Notes under the pieces: model-generated | What the model saw: the letters and a program-made list of their open reading frames with translations, nothing else | The model's database searches: none | Told to the model about the DNA's origin: nothing | Source: Hydra vulgaris | Lineage: Eukaryota > Cnidaria > Hydrozoa > Anthoathecata > Hydridae | Direction: 5' to 3' | Assembly: GCF_038396675.1 (NCBI RefSeq) | Contig: NC_088921.1 | Coordinates: 37,328,501 to 37,392,500 of the forward strand | Length of the DNA stretch: 64,000 nt | In this document: one piece after another, positions 63,976 to 64,000 of the stretch | Layout: each line of letters starts with the position of its first letter | Position numbering within the stretch: position 1 is the stretch's first letter | Made by a program: the position numbers and the translations under genes

Positions 63976-64000
63976 GTAGTGGTGTAGTGGTAAAGCGCTC
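63972..64000 (+). ncRNA. tRNA-like A-box start at the window edge
   Basis: GCGGTAGTGGTGTAGTGGTAAAGCGCTC has the acceptor-like start and an A-box resembling TGGTGTAGTGG-TA-AAGCGC of tRNA genes or tRNA-derived SINEs. The rest lies outside the window, so no cloverleaf can be tested. It may be chance in transposase coding sequence or the head of an inserted SINE. Confidence 0.25.

Overview
The window is very AT-rich eukaryotic DNA: short introns with GT/AG borders, long (TA)n arrays every few kilobases, and a dense, nested load of degenerate transposable elements. Kolobok/Mutator-like, MULE, mariner, pogo-like, Helitron, Penelope and LINE remains together with many copies of DUF4806-type genes fit a Hydra-like cnidarian best. 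That is inference from composition and element content, since no ribosomal or mitochondrial marker is present. I see no ordinary housekeeping gene; nearly every protein trace is transposon-related.

Layout. 1.6-5.0 kb: DNA transposon with ~125-bp inverted ends starting CACTGTG around a decayed multi-exon transposase. 8.1-8.3 kb: C-terminal exons of a DUF4806-type gene (-). 8.8-10.1 kb: fold-back repeats and a Penelope-like GIY-YIG remnant. 10.6-12.4 kb: MITE and transposon tails plus an unclassified element protein (-). 13.53-21.94 kb: an 8.4-kb TTAA-flanked Kolobok-type element invaded by two LINEs. 26.29-32.58 kb: a transposon lying between (TA)n arrays that carries a TNP2/DUF4218-like transposase and a DUF4806-type gene on the same strand. 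33.2-34.0 kb: LINE fragment. 35.3-38.2 kb: possible split gene with tiny duplicated exons. 38.8-40.1 kb: pogo-like pseudogene with an internal deletion. 42.2-48.5 kb: multi-exon MULE with SWIM and PHD-like fingers (-), interrupted by a 1.3-kb mariner. 49.4-54.4 kb: second transposase plus DUF4806-type pair (+), with a truncated mariner in an intron. 55.1-57.1 kb: GT array, minisatellite and Helitron fragment. 58.6-62.6 kb: a well-preserved eight-exon DUF4806-type gene (-). 63.7-64.0 kb: the C-terminus of a third transposase just upstream of it.

The main observation is that the same gene pair, a TNP2/DUF4218-like transposase followed on the same strand by a DUF4806-type protein, occurs three times. 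At one locus the pair sits between recognisable inverted ends, and at another the same type of end and (TA)n array lies beyond the DUF4806-type gene. This suggests a two-gene DNA transposon in which the DUF4806-type protein is an accessory product, inserted in or beside (TA)n arrays. Exon phases of the DUF4806-type genes agree between copies.
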